From contig JADJVV010000001.1 in the NCBI GenBank assembly GCA_016710435.1, positions 1,572,501 to 1,636,500 of the forward strand: a stretch of 64,000 nucleotides of DNA. Direction: 5' to 3'. Below, piece by piece: positions 1 through 9,708 of this stretch (positions are counted from its first letter, which is position 1; each line of letters opens with the position of its first letter). Position numbers and translations under genes: made by a program. The notes under the pieces were generated by a model. The model had not been told where the DNA came from. It searched no databases and saw only the letters and a list, made by a program, of their open reading frames with translations. The stretch is from Hyphomicrobiales bacterium (lineage in GTDB: Bacteria > Pseudomonadota > Alphaproteobacteria > Rhizobiales > Aestuariivirgaceae).

Positions 1-657
1 AGGGTGGCGGCCAAGATCGGCCAGCCGCTTCACAAGGTAGTCGTGAATTTCCTCGCCGGGCGCGCTCTCACTGACGATGAAGGGTTCGCCGGCAAGTTCA
101 GCGAAATCGACTTCCCCGTCGCCGCCGAGTCGATGCCCTGTCGGCAGTACGACGTAGATGCGTTCTGTCCAGAGTTGTAGGCCATCGCAGCCAGGCCAAT
201 CCGCCTCCCCGGTTATGAACGCGACATCGAGTTGGTGCTTCCGGATGGCGGCCACATGATCTGCGGGATTGCCGTCGATGAACGTGAGTTTGACGGCGGC
301 GTGGCGGGCGCCAAACGATTCGATCAGGTCGGATAGAAATCCCGACGCCAGTGACGAGAATATTCCGATATGAACGTGACCGTCTTCACCGCGGCCGATC
401 GCCGTCGCCTCGGCCTTTGCGAGGCCGATTTCCATCAGAGCCTTGCGGCCGCGTTGGACGAACTGTTTCCCGGCATGCGTGAGCATGACGCCGCTTGGAG
501 AGCGGATGAAGAACGCCGTCCCAAGCCGGTCCTCCAGCTCGCGGATGCGGCGGCTGATCGCCGATTCTTGAACGCCCAAAACTGCGGCAGCGCGCCGAAA
601 GCTGCCATGGTCTGCCGCAGCAATCACATATTGGATGTGGCGGACTTGTACCGGCAA
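1..657 (-). CDS. LysR-family transcriptional regulator, 3' end outside window
   Basis: The minus strand is open for 219 codons from a TTG at 657 to the left edge. The N-terminal 60 residues form a typical LysR winged helix: a helix-turn-helix with GSFRRAAAVLGVQESAISRR and then RELEDRLGTAFF. A periplasmic-binding-protein-like effector domain follows (HVHIGIFSSLASGFL, later LPTGHRLGGDGEVDF), and the C-terminal part is cut off. The TTG start is chosen because GGTGAGG lies 8 nt upstream and the HTH begins within about 10 residues. It begins 10 nt after the stop of the GIY-YIG gene and reads the same way, so it may be co-transcribed; LysR genes are more often divergent from their targets. Its target and effector cannot be read from the sequence. 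Confidence 0.85.
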   Translation of the reverse strand, partial: MPVQVRHIQYVIAAADHGSFRRAAAVLGVQESAISRRIRELEDRLGTAFFIRSPSGVMLTHAGKQFVQRGRKALMEIGLAKAEATAIGRGEDGHVHIGIFSSLASGFLSDLIESFGARHAAVKLTFIDGNPADHVAAIRKHQLDVAFITGEADWPGCDGLQLWTERIYVVLPTGHRLGGDGEVDFAELAGEPFIVSESAPGEEIHDYLVKRLADLGRHP

Positions 658-667
658 ACTGATGGCC

Positions 668-1876
668 TCACCGATCAAGCGCCGAGGCGAGCGCCAGTTT
701 CGCTGTCTTCGGGTCGTAGACGTATCCGGTTATCGTCCCGTCCCTGATTCGGCTGACCGCCTCATCGACGGCGAAAAGTGGAGCTAGAAACCATTCCTTG
801 GGCACGATCGGTTGGCCGAAGCGATCCTTGATTTCGACATCAAGGCGCGCCGCGCCAAAGACCTTATGGATCAAGGATTCGAGCTTCGCCCGATTGACGT
901 TGAAGAGTTCATAGGTGGCGACGATCTCGACATCGGCCATGAGATAGGTGGGGTCGAGGCGCGCATTGGCGATGCGGCGTTCCACACTGCCGCCTGTCAC
1001 GCCGATCTTGTGCAGAATTTCCCGGTTGGCGACCACCAACGGATGGTCAGATTTGCTACGCAACACGTAGATCGTGCCGCTGGCCTGATCGCCGTCACCG
1101 GTCTGGTCGTCGAAAAGCGGCCCGGCGCTGGGCTCTGTGATCCGCCGACCGGCATCATCCTTGTAAAGGGCACGCTGGAGCGACCGCAGCAGCAGATCGC
1201 TCTCGGTGCCGTTGGAATAGATCACCCGGAGCCGCGCGTCGGTTTCCCCGTTCGGCGCCTTTATCGGATCGCCGACCTCGGCGACATAGGCAGTCTGACC
1301 GCCAAGGATGAAAAACTGGCCGATTTGAATATCGGCTTTGAGGAAGCCCGCATCTTTGACAAAGCGCCTTGTCGTGCGAAGCCCGCTTTCAAGGTCGCTT
1401 TGCACCTGTTGGAACAGGGGCTTGAACGTCTCGAAATCAAGGCATTTTTCCCGGCTCGCGATTTCCTCGGCTTCGCGCTTTTCCGCGCTGGTGCGCACGT
1501 GGCGCAGTTGGGTGATGTCAGATGAACCCGCCGCACCTTCCAGTTCGGCGAGTAGTTCATCCTCGTCCATCGAGTCCGCAGGCGCGACGGACGCCGCAGG
1601 CGCGCCCGTCAGCAATCCCTGATGATCAAACGGCGTGAGCAGGGACCGGCAATCGTCCAGCGCGCGCAGGCGGTCGAGCCGCACGGCGTAGAGCCGCTCG
1701 AAAATGTCGCCGTCCTCGCCATGTCGGGGCGCATGGCCGTTCTTTTCGACGAACCGCTGAATTTCCTCGAAGCCCGCGATGATGCGTTCCTCGCGGGGCG
1801 AACGGCCACCCTTCTTTTCCGGTTGGGCGAAATCCGCCAGTTCGTCGCGCAGTTCGTCAAGATCGAAGTCACTCAT
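668..1876 (-). CDS. GIY-YIG nuclease family protein (T5orf172/MUG113-like C-terminus)
   Basis: A protein of about 402 aa. Residues 1-100 are charged and helical. The middle (about 170-265) has no domain I recognise. Residues 268-365 look like a GIY-YIG nuclease of the T5orf172/MUG113 type: IYVLRS at 269-274 supplies the first Tyr, KIGVT at 290-294 stands for the YIG strand, ERRIANA carries the catalytic Arg, and LESLIHKVF holds the metal-binding Glu near 333, followed by KEWF. The ATG at 1876 overlaps the helicase stop by 8 nt; an in-frame ATG 22 codons upstream lies inside the helicase gene and is less likely. In this operon it is the best candidate for the DNA-cutting component, since the methylase seems to lack its own nuclease. 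The fold call is fairly safe; the role in restriction is inferred. Confidence 0.75.
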   Translation of the reverse strand: MSDFDLDELRDELADFAQPEKKGGRSPREERIIAGFEEIQRFVEKNGHAPRHGEDGDIFERLYAVRLDRLRALDDCRSLLTPFDHQGLLTGAPAASVAPADSMDEDELLAELEGAAGSSDITQLRHVRTSAEKREAEEIASREKCLDFETFKPLFQQVQSDLESGLRTTRRFVKDAGFLKADIQIGQFFILGGQTAYVAEVGDPIKAPNGETDARLRVIYSNGTESDLLLRSLQRALYKDDAGRRITEPSAGPLFDDQTGDGDQASGTIYVLRSKSDHPLVVANREILHKIGVTGGSVERRIANARLDPTYLMADVEIVATYELFNVNRAKLESLIHKVFGAARLDVEIKDRFGQPIVPKEWFLAPLFAVDEAVSRIRDGTITGYVYDPKTAKLALASALDR

Positions 1877-3929
1877 AGCGGCCCTCATCCTTGAAGCGGA
1901 CGAATGCGGCGGCTCCCTCAGCCAGGTGCTTTTCCCAGGCATCGGCGGAACTGATCGACGGCAGCCTTCCGCGCTCGCGCTTAAACTCTACGGCGCGCTT
2001 GGCGATCACCTTGGCCTCTTCTGGCGTCAGGCTGGTGCGCTTGGCGGCGATCGCTGCGGCAACCTGCTTCAGGCTCTCCTCGCTCATCGTCTTGGCGAGG
2101 ATCGCATAGGCTTCGCCGAATGGATTGACCCGGTCGATCAGGTCGATGTCCAGCTCCCGCACGTCCATCGCGAACTTGCGGACGCCATCGACAAACGCCG
2201 TATTGGCGCTCTCCTCGCCAAGCGAACTGCCGGACGCCACTTCCTTCGCCTTCTGGGTCAGGTTAAGCGCCGCGACGGCGTGCTGGCGAACGGCTTCCTG
2301 ATCCTCGGCGTCGAGCTGTGGGAACTTGTCCTTGATGATCTTGCCCATGCGCACCTGGGTCAGTTCCTCGGGCACCAGCTCCTCGTCGAACAGGCCACGC
2401 TCGATTGTGGTCTTGTCCTGCACAAAGGCAGCGATCACCTCGTTCAGATCCTCCTGGCAGATCCGCGTCGCTTCCTCGCTCTTGGGCGTAGCCAGACCCT
2501 TGATCTCGATCTGGAACTTACCGGATTCCTCGTTGAAGCCGACGTTGCACTTGTTCGGATCGTAGCCGCCCTCGCCATAGTCGAAACCCGGTGTCGGCCC
2601 GTTCTGCGGGTTCTTCGGCTTGAACTCGAAGCGCGGCGCCAGCACCTGCTCCATGAGCAGGCTGGCGGCGATGGCTTTCAACGTATCGTTGACAGCCTCG
2701 GTCACGATGTCATCGGCGGCGGCAGGTTCGGCGATCAGGTTCGAGAAGCGGGCGCGGGTCTTGCCCGGCGCATCGCGGGTTGCTCGACCGATGATTTGCA
2801 CGATTTCAGTGAGGCTAGAGCGGTAGCCCACTGTCAGCGCATGTTCGCACCAGATCCAATCAAAGCCTTCCTTCGCCATGCCCAGCGCGATGATGATGTC
2901 GACGTGGTCACGATTGTTTTTCTGCGCCGAATCTTTCAGCGCGGCGGACACACGGTCCCGCTTGGCCGGATCGTCATCGACCAGATCGGCGATGCGCAAA
3001 ATCCGCCCGTCGGCAGCCTTGACCAATTGGAAGCCCGTGGCGGGATCGGTCCCTTGCCAGGCGCCTAGCGTCTCGATGATGTGCTCCACCTCCTTGATCT
3101 TGTCCTTCGTGCTCTCGCGCGAATTGACGTTGGGGATGTGGATGATCGTCTTCTCGGCCGGGTTCAGTACCTTCAAAATGTCGTCGGCGTAGGAGTCCGA
3201 ATAGAAAAAGTAACCGATGTCGAGCTGCTTCAGATATTGATAGCCATTGAGCTGCTCATAGTAGGTGTAGGTAACACTCTCGAACTTGCCTTCGTCCTGC
3301 GGCGCCAGCACCGCCTCGGCGTCGCCCCTGAAATAGGACCCGGTCATTGCGACGATATGTACGCGGTCGCGGGTGATGAAATCACCCAGATGGATGCCGA
3401 GTTTGTTGTCGGGATTGGCGGAGACGTGGTGGAACTCATCCACAGCGATCAGCCGGTCGTCAAAAGCCGCAACCCCGAATTTGTCGATGGCGAAGCGGAA
3501 CGTCGCATGGGTGCAGACCAGCACTTTGTCGGCGCTTTCTAGAAACGCGCCGAGCGAATTGACCTTGCCGCCATTGTCGTTGCCGGGTGCGTCACACAGG
3601 TTCCATTTCGGCTCGACGTGCCAGTCAGCCCAAAAGCCATGCTTGCCAAGCGGTTCGTCATGGAAGCTGGCGCCGATGGACTTTTCCGGCACGACGATGA
3701 TGGCCTGCTTCACGCCCTGATTGGCCAGCTTGTCGAGCGCGATGAACATCAGCGCGCGGCTTTTGCCCGAGGCCGGTGGCGATTTTATCAGCAGATATTG
3801 CTCACCGCGCTTTTCAAAGGCGCGCTCCTGCATCGGCCGCATCCCGAACTCGTTGGCCTTGGTCGAGCTGCCGTTCGAGGCATATCGGACTGAAACAGAG
3901 GGGACGGATTTTGGATTGTTGTCGCTCAT
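1869..3929 (-). CDS. DEAD/DEAH-box SF2 helicase or translocase
   Basis: A 686-aa superfamily 2 ATPase. Walker A is SPPASGKS at residues 50-57, the DExH-like box is VDEFHH at 163-168, motif III is AMTGSYF at 194-200, motif V is GMAKEGFDW at 350-358, and motif VI is QIIGRATRD at 378-386. The C-terminal 250 residues are helical and have no domain I recognise. The motif set resembles helicases of restriction systems (ResIII/HsdR-like), without an attached nuclease. It starts in a 4-nt ATGA overlap with the 260-aa gene upstream and ends in an 8-nt overlap with the GIY-YIG gene, so translation is probably coupled. The likely job is ATP-driven DNA translocation or unwinding for the neighbouring methylase and nuclease. 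Family call secure, system role inferred. Confidence 0.85.
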   Translation of the reverse strand: MSDNNPKSVPSVSVRYASNGSSTKANEFGMRPMQERAFEKRGEQYLLIKSPPASGKSRALMFIALDKLANQGVKQAIIVVPEKSIGASFHDEPLGKHGFWADWHVEPKWNLCDAPGNDNGGKVNSLGAFLESADKVLVCTHATFRFAIDKFGVAAFDDRLIAVDEFHHVSANPDNKLGIHLGDFITRDRVHIVAMTGSYFRGDAEAVLAPQDEGKFESVTYTYYEQLNGYQYLKQLDIGYFFYSDSYADDILKVLNPAEKTIIHIPNVNSRESTKDKIKEVEHIIETLGAWQGTDPATGFQLVKAADGRILRIADLVDDDPAKRDRVSAALKDSAQKNNRDHVDIIIALGMAKEGFDWIWCEHALTVGYRSSLTEIVQIIGRATRDAPGKTRARFSNLIAEPAAADDIVTEAVNDTLKAIAASLLMEQVLAPRFEFKPKNPQNGPTPGFDYGEGGYDPNKCNVGFNEESGKFQIEIKGLATPKSEEATRICQEDLNEVIAAFVQDKTTIERGLFDEELVPEELTQVRMGKIIKDKFPQLDAEDQEAVRQHAVAALNLTQKAKEVASGSSLGEESANTAFVDGVRKFAMDVRELDIDLIDRVNPFGEAYAILAKTMSEESLKQVAAAIAAKRTSLTPEEAKVIAKRAVEFKRERGRLPSISSADAWEKHLAEGAAAFVRFKDEGRYE

Positions 3930-4708
3930 TGTTTGCTTGCCTGTTTTTGGCCGGTGCGGTCTTTCAGGATGGCCTTGCCAAACCAGTCGGGCACGTCTTT
4001 GACCTCTGACTCAAATATGTTTTCCGGCACCCCCTGCCAGAACAAAACGATGGCATCTGAAAATGCCTGAAACTGCGCGTCACTGATTTTCAGATGCGTG
4101 TGATCGCGATATTCTAGGCTGGAGAACCCACCGCCAGCGCCGCTGAACGGGTCGTGCAGATACTCGGGATATTTCAGCTTCAAGTCGTCGAGAGATTTGC
4201 CTTTGCCGTGTTTGTAGACGTTGACCACCAAGCGGCAGGCATCAAGTCGCTGGAAGTATTCAGCGCTACTTATCGGCCAGCCGAGGCTTTCCAGTAGTTC
4301 AGCGATTTGCGGAAAATCTGCCGACCACACCTTCAATGCCGCCGCATCGCCATGGTGCCAGTGCTGAATTTCCCGAACTAGCCAATCGCGCACTTGCTTG
4401 TCCCACTCGTGGAACATGCCGGCGACGACGCTGAGGCGCGTCTGATCACGCATGTCGCTGAGAAGGGTATAAAACTCGATGCCCGCTTCGTTGGCAGCTT
4501 CATAGAAATCGCCAGGATCGTGCCGCTCAGGATCGAACCTGCCACTGCTTTTCTGGAGCCAGTCCTCGGCTGCCTTGTCGGCTTCCGCCTCGATGTCTTC
4601 AAACTGAGAGAGCAACCGCTTCCGCGCCTGTTCGACATAGAACATGTGGCCGGCAATCAGCGATTTGCGAAATGGCCCCCACATCTGAAACAGCACATAG
4701 TCGCTCAT
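3926..4708 (-). CDS. Unrecognised 260-aa protein in the methylase-helicase operon
   Basis: I do not recognise a family. The protein is helical, rich in Trp and charged residues, and has no signal peptide or membrane segment. Its most distinctive stretch is CRLVVNVYKHGKG near residues 158-170, with Arg159, Asn163 and Lys166-His167. This is faintly like the Arg-Asn...His signature of HEPN RNases, but the Arg-to-His spacing is longer than the usual 4-6 residues. WHHG near 117-120 is a second His-rich spot. The start codon overlaps the methylase stop by 4 nt and the stop overlaps the helicase start by 4 nt, so it is a built-in part of the cassette. It could be a specificity or accessory subunit, or an RNase toxin; the sequence alone does not decide. 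Confidence 0.7.
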   Translation of the reverse strand: MSDYVLFQMWGPFRKSLIAGHMFYVEQARKRLLSQFEDIEAEADKAAEDWLQKSSGRFDPERHDPGDFYEAANEAGIEFYTLLSDMRDQTRLSVVAGMFHEWDKQVRDWLVREIQHWHHGDAAALKVWSADFPQIAELLESLGWPISSAEYFQRLDACRLVVNVYKHGKGKSLDDLKLKYPEYLHDPFSGAGGGFSSLEYRDHTHLKISDAQFQAFSDAIVLFWQGVPENIFESEVKDVPDWFGKAILKDRTGQKQASKQ

Positions 4709-7467
4709 GCTGTCGCCACCTTGCGAGCTTTGGTGGCTTTGTTCGGTGTCGCAGCCATCTTGGTGTAAAGCTCGAACAGCTTTTCGAGCCGCTCGGTGTC
4801 ATTCTTGAACCGTCGACCGATATAGATTCGCTCCAGCACCTCATCATTCCGTTCATGCGCAGCCCGCAAGTCCTCCGGCATGGATTCCGGGGCATACAAA
4901 TCAGCGATAGTCGCGGGAAAATGCGCCTCGCGCGCAAGTAAGATGTCTTCAGCGCAACGCGTTAGGTCAGCTTTGTTCTTTTGGGTAAGCGCAGGGACAG
5001 GAAGCGTATTCCATCCGAGCGTATTAGAATAGCGAATGCGAGTCTCAAGCTTACCGCAGACGGTGACGGTCCACACCAGGTGTAATTTCGAGGCGGCTAT
5101 CGCCAAGCAAAATAATTCTCCATCGTATATAGCGAATGCGGTATTTGGGAAAATTACGTCTCTATTTTCGAGTGTGACTGGAAGATATGGCCTGGACTCA
5201 GACGAAACATTAGGAATCGCTATCGACCATTTGGTGCAATCATTCATTTCTCGGAACTGATGGGGGCGTTCCGCCATTTTAATTGCCGCAGCATCTGGAG
5301 AAGCTAATCGGCTTTCTCGTACTGCCTCGATCCTCAGCGCGATTTCGGGAATGTCCGCTGCATCTGCAGGAAGGCAAGGTTGCGGGAACCACAAGCACCA
5401 CCGCTGCACGCCTTTTACTAATTCGGCACCGCCTTTGAAGGTGCGAATGTATGCCGGCGGCAATCCTCTTTCCAGCAAATTTACTCGCCCCCCCTCATCC
5501 AGCAACAGTCCATCAGACAGTCCATAGTAATTCCCTTTGGTCATCTGGGGCAGTGAAGACATTGGTCGCGACGATCTCTCGACGAACACATTGTCGCCGG
5601 GAACAAGATATGGATTTATTTGAGGCACTTCCTGCTTAATATCATTATCGAAAAGGAAGCAGGTGCCATCTTCGCGAGAGCATCCAACCACAACAACAGT
5701 AACAGTCGCGTTTTCTGTAGCCAGATTTCTCCAGCGAAAAGAACGGATTGCAAATTCAATTTTTAAACCATCCGCTAGAAGTGGTTTCCAAAAATAGAAG
5801 ATATTCTGACCTTGGCAGATTGAGTTGGTGCTAACAAATGCAAATTTTGCCTTGGTTATTTTGCTATAGTTTGACGCCCTCCAGAACCATCCGCATATGT
5901 AGTCAAATGACTTCCAGTTTACGTCAATGCCAGAAAAGCATCGACGGATATCATCCTTCTGATCTTTCGATTGATCTGCGTTGCCTTTGTAGGGCGGATT
6001 GCCGCAAATGTATGTTTCCCCCCCCTCGTTCTCGAAATCGATCTGGGGCTGATCGAGAGGCGTGTGAAACAAGTCGTCGGCATGATGCTTCACACCTGTG
6101 CCCGTCGGCGGGCAGACGCTGATCCAATCGAGCCGTAGAGCGTTATCGCAGGTGATCCAATTCTGCGCATCGAGCGGCAGGAAATCGCGCAATGCCTCCT
6201 TCTGGCCGCGATAGGTCACATCGCACTGATATTCGGCGATGATCAGCGCCAGACGCGCGATCTCCGCCGGAAAGTCGCGCAGCTCAATACCACGAAAGTT
6301 TGTCAGCGGAATTTCGGTGCGCCGGTCAGCCTCATCGCGGCGCCGATTGATCTCGGCCTCTATCGCGCGCATTTCCTTATAGGCGATGACGAGGAAATTC
6401 CCCGAACCGCAGGCCGGATCGAACACCCGTATTTTCGACATGCGCTTGCGCAGGTTGAGCAGCATGCGCGCATTGTCGTCGGCTTCCTCCAGCTGCTGCC
6501 GCAGGTCGTCGAGGAAGAGCGGGTTCAGCACCTTCAGGATGTTCGGCACGCTGGTGTAGTGCATGCCGAGCGCGCCGCGCTCATCATCGTCCGCCACCGC
6601 CTGGATCATCGACCCGAAAATATCCGGGTTGATTTTCTTCCAATCGAGGCTGCCGATGTGGAGAAGGTAGGATCGGGCGATGCGGCTGAACCGCGGCACA
6701 TCCGTGCTGCCGGAAAACAGCCCACCGTTCACATAGGGAAAGCCATCGGCCCAGCGCGGGACACCATTAGCGACCCGTTCCGTTGTCTTGGTGTTCATGG
6801 CGCGGAACAGTTCGCCGATCACCTCATGGGTGTTCGACGAATCCTTCGTACTCATGGTCTCGATGGCGGAGGTGAACGCGCCGCTGCCGTTGAAAATCTC
6901 GGTATCCTCGGCAAAGAAGCAGAAGATCAGCCGCGCCATGAAATGGTTCATGTCGTGCCGACGCTGCGCGGTCCCCCATGCGGGGTTGTCCTTCAGCAAC
7001 TCGACATAGAGCCGGTTCAGGCGGCTCGTCGCACGGATGTCGAACGAGCTTTCGCGAACCTGCTTGACCGTGGTGATGCCCGCCAACGGCAGGAAGAAAC
7101 CGAAGTGGTTCGGGAAATCGGCATAAGTGCAGGAGACCGGCGCGTCGTCGGTCGTGAGATCTTCGGCCTCGAACAAGTCGCCATCCGTAGCCAGCACGAA
7201 GCGCGCCTTCGCCCGCGCCGTGGCCGGGCTAGCCTTCAACGCCGCGAGCGTCCGCGTGACCTCGCCCGGCTTGCAAACGGCGATATGGATGTTGTTCGTC
7301 TGAAGCACGCCGCCCAGATCGGACTTGTTGGACTCGCCTTTGCGCAAGCGCTTGAGCGTGGTTTCCTTGTTCCCGAAGGCTTCGAGAAACGCATAGGGGA
7401 ATTCGTCAGCCTCGAAAGGCCGCTCCGCCAGCGCCGAAATGGCTTCTTCGATTTCGACCGCATTCAT
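4705..7467 (-). CDS. MmeI-like class I SAM-dependent DNA methyltransferase, nuclease motif degraded
   Basis: About 920 aa with the layout of the MmeI (type IIL) family. There is an N-terminal domain, a helical spacer with RLIFCFFAEDTEIF (179-192), a GMHYTSVPN signature, SAM motif I FDPACGSGNF (349-358), and the amino-methylation motif NPPYKG (490-495), typical of N6-adenine methylases. A target-recognition region and a C-terminal helical region follow. In MmeI the first domain is an Asp...Glu-x-Lys nuclease; here the corresponding strand reads IAVCK (62-66) and the Glu is missing, so DNA cutting by this protein is doubtful. The ATG at 7467 has AGGGG 8 nt upstream. The stretch 5000-5950, covering the recognition region, is visibly more AT-rich than its surroundings, as is common for exchanged recognition domains. 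Confidence 0.85.
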   Translation of the reverse strand: MNAVEIEEAISALAERPFEADEFPYAFLEAFGNKETTLKRLRKGESNKSDLGGVLQTNNIHIAVCKPGEVTRTLAALKASPATARAKARFVLATDGDLFEAEDLTTDDAPVSCTYADFPNHFGFFLPLAGITTVKQVRESSFDIRATSRLNRLYVELLKDNPAWGTAQRRHDMNHFMARLIFCFFAEDTEIFNGSGAFTSAIETMSTKDSSNTHEVIGELFRAMNTKTTERVANGVPRWADGFPYVNGGLFSGSTDVPRFSRIARSYLLHIGSLDWKKINPDIFGSMIQAVADDDERGALGMHYTSVPNILKVLNPLFLDDLRQQLEEADDNARMLLNLRKRMSKIRVFDPACGSGNFLVIAYKEMRAIEAEINRRRDEADRRTEIPLTNFRGIELRDFPAEIARLALIIAEYQCDVTYRGQKEALRDFLPLDAQNWITCDNALRLDWISVCPPTGTGVKHHADDLFHTPLDQPQIDFENEGGETYICGNPPYKGNADQSKDQKDDIRRCFSGIDVNWKSFDYICGWFWRASNYSKITKAKFAFVSTNSICQGQNIFYFWKPLLADGLKIEFAIRSFRWRNLATENATVTVVVVGCSREDGTCFLFDNDIKQEVPQINPYLVPGDNVFVERSSRPMSSLPQMTKGNYYGLSDGLLLDEGGRVNLLERGLPPAYIRTFKGGAELVKGVQRWCLWFPQPCLPADAADIPEIALRIEAVRESRLASPDAAAIKMAERPHQFREMNDCTKWSIAIPNVSSESRPYLPVTLENRDVIFPNTAFAIYDGELFCLAIAASKLHLVWTVTVCGKLETRIRYSNTLGWNTLPVPALTQKNKADLTRCAEDILLAREAHFPATIADLYAPESMPEDLRAAHERNDEVLERIYIGRRFKNDTERLEKLFELYTKMAATPNKATKARKVATA

Positions 7468-7528
7468 GCCCATAGCCCCTGGCACGCGCGCTTACGCATA
7501 TCGGTCAGTACGCCCAGATTGCCGATCA

Positions 7529-9664
7529 TCATTTCTGGAACCTCTCTGCGAGGTAGGGCGGCATTTCGGCGAGAGATAACTCCTGCGAGGAGTTGCCGCT
7601 GCGGACATAGAATTTTTCCTGGCCGACACCATTCTTGTCCTTCACGGTGAGCACGAGGGGTTTCGCAGACGGCTGAACATCGACTTGGCAAATCTCGACC
7701 TCGCCGATCGCAGGGAACAGAACCTTGAGCTTGCTACTGACAAAGGCAGCCCCAAACGCGCTGCTCAGAAGGTTGCGCAGGTGCAGCTCGAATTTGTCCC
7801 GGTTGGCGCCGCCGAGCGACAGGTAGTCCCCTTCAAGACCAAGGATTTCGCCACTGTCACTGACGCCGATGAGCAACGTTCCGCCCTGGCTGTTGGCGAA
7901 GGCCGCGACCGTCTTGACGATCACCTCCTCCAGCTTCTTGTTGGTCGCCAGTTCCTTGAAGTCCCAGCGCAGGGACGATTTGAACTCCAGTTCGTCGTCC
8001 TCGCCCTCGGCGATCAGCTCTTCCAGCGTGATGGCGGCTTCCGGCGGCTTTGTGTCGGTGATGCCGGTCAGGAAGGCATTGAGGTGCGATGCCAAAGTCG
8101 TGCGCCGTGTTTGTAGAAAGGATTCGTAATTCTCGATTTCCCAAAGCGATGGGTCTTCAGGAACGCATTGCAGCGCGAGGCTCTTCGGAAATCGGTCCTT
8201 CACATCGGCCAAATACACCTTGGCGTCCGCTGCGCTTTTGGTGCGGTTGGCAATCTGGGTCAGAATCGCGCGGTTTGTCAGTTCCTGCGCGAGGGAATAT
8301 TTCAGGCGGTTTTCCTGCCCATATCCCTGCGCCTTCAGCTTTGAATAGGGGAAGATGTGGTCGTTCTCGAGCGCATATTTTTTGCCCATGGCCTGGCGCA
8401 ATGCGACGCCGGTCGTGAAGCAGACGGCGTTACGGCTCTTCAAATACCAACGCAGGAGGCCAAAGAGCGGGTGGGAGATCGATCGGCCGACGAATTCGTC
8501 GGGTGTGATCTCCAGGCGCCGCTCCTCCTCAATGACCGCCAACAGTTCATCAAACGGGTTTTTCGATTCCTTGATCGTGCGCAGGTCACGGTCCAGCTTT
8601 TGAGGAAGCTGGCTGACGTATCGCGTCCTGATCTGGGAGTAGTAGAACCACTTCACCAGCTTGCGGATCTCGGCGTCATTCAGGTGGGTGCCGCCCTTTT
8701 CGAAGCAATAGACGGTGATCGGGATCAGCGCGTAAACCGAGTTGATCTCATCCGTGTGGTCGACGAAGGCATGCGACCGCATCAGGCTTGCGACGTAGTC
8801 CAGGACCTGACCGTCTAGTAGCTTCCACGCTGCGCGGAGCTTTTCGTCGTTGTCGGCGTCGTGGAGTTTTTTCATCTCCGAGCCGAGGTGGTAGAGGCAA
8901 CCCAGCAGGACATAAACGATGAAGTCCAGCTTGAAGACAAAGCCCTTCTCGGCAAGCTCGCTCAGCTTTTTCTTGAAGGTGTCACGGGCTTCCGGCCAGT
9001 ACCCCGAAATCTGAGCAAGCGCGAGTTCGGCGTCGGTGAGCGACACGCCGCTGGCGTTCACCTTATAAAAAATGTCGATGGCTTCACGCACGCTGGCCCG
9101 AACAGGAATGGTTTGTTCCGGGAACTCCCGGTCGAGGATGTTCTCGATCGCCCGCGTGTTGTCATCCATTGCATCGTCGCGCTCGCGACTGACCGTCTCA
9201 CCTTTCTTTTCCAGTTCGCGCACAATGTCTTTGGCGCGAATTTTCCGCTGGAAAATGTCCGTGATGTTTTGCCATCGCGCGTCATTTTCCATCTTGGTTT
9301 TTGTGTAATAGGCGAGTTCCAGGGTCTCCACGTTCACATAGAGCCCGCGCGTATCATTCAGGATTTCGGAGGCGGTGTAGTAGGGCGGGATCTCGCCGCG
9401 CACGAGCATGTAGAGCGTCGTAATGCGCTGCTGGCCATCCAGCAGGATGCGCACTGCTCCCTGCTTTTCATTGTATTTATGCGGACCTTTGAGTTCCGGG
9501 GGGTTCGCCGTCTCCCAGGTCAGCATCGTGCCAGTGGGGTATTGCTTGATGAGGGAGTCGACCAGTTGCTTCGCATCATCCCGCTTCCAGACGTACTCAC
9601 GCTGAAAGGCCGGGACAAACAATTGGTGCTCGTCGATTTTCTCCAGTGCCGTCGAAATCTTCAT
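7529..9664 (-). CDS. DUF262/DUF1524 (GmrSD-like) protein with C-terminal AlbA_2 domain
   Basis: About 711 aa with three recognisable parts. Residues 16-26 (FVPAFQREYVW) and 74-85 (LLDGQQRITTLY) are the hallmarks of DUF262, the ParB/sulfiredoxin-like NTPase of GmrS. NDHIFPYSKL from 434 is the HNH-like DUF1524 motif of GmrD. From about 555 an AlbA_2/Schlafen-type nucleic-acid-binding domain follows (ELEFKSS, then FANSQGGTLLIGVSD at 589-603). GmrSD proteins are type IV restriction enzymes acting on modified DNA; an AlbA_2 tail is not part of the classic enzyme. The ATG at 9664 is preferred over one 24 codons upstream because GGAAGGGG precedes it and DUF262 begins directly after it. It lies 61 nt before the methylase start and 44 nt after higA. 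Confidence 0.85.
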   Translation of the reverse strand: MKISTALEKIDEHQLFVPAFQREYVWKRDDAKQLVDSLIKQYPTGTMLTWETANPPELKGPHKYNEKQGAVRILLDGQQRITTLYMLVRGEIPPYYTASEILNDTRGLYVNVETLELAYYTKTKMENDARWQNITDIFQRKIRAKDIVRELEKKGETVSRERDDAMDDNTRAIENILDREFPEQTIPVRASVREAIDIFYKVNASGVSLTDAELALAQISGYWPEARDTFKKKLSELAEKGFVFKLDFIVYVLLGCLYHLGSEMKKLHDADNDEKLRAAWKLLDGQVLDYVASLMRSHAFVDHTDEINSVYALIPITVYCFEKGGTHLNDAEIRKLVKWFYYSQIRTRYVSQLPQKLDRDLRTIKESKNPFDELLAVIEEERRLEITPDEFVGRSISHPLFGLLRWYLKSRNAVCFTTGVALRQAMGKKYALENDHIFPYSKLKAQGYGQENRLKYSLAQELTNRAILTQIANRTKSAADAKVYLADVKDRFPKSLALQCVPEDPSLWEIENYESFLQTRRTTLASHLNAFLTGITDTKPPEAAITLEELIAEGEDDELEFKSSLRWDFKELATNKKLEEVIVKTVAAFANSQGGTLLIGVSDSGEILGLEGDYLSLGGANRDKFELHLRNLLSSAFGAAFVSSKLKVLFPAIGEVEICQVDVQPSAKPLVLTVKDKNGVGQEKFYVRSGNSSQELSLAEMPPYLAERFQK

Positions 9665-9708
9665 CAAAACCCCTTCCGCGCCGCCCGCGCGCCCAATGTA
9701 TTGTGCTT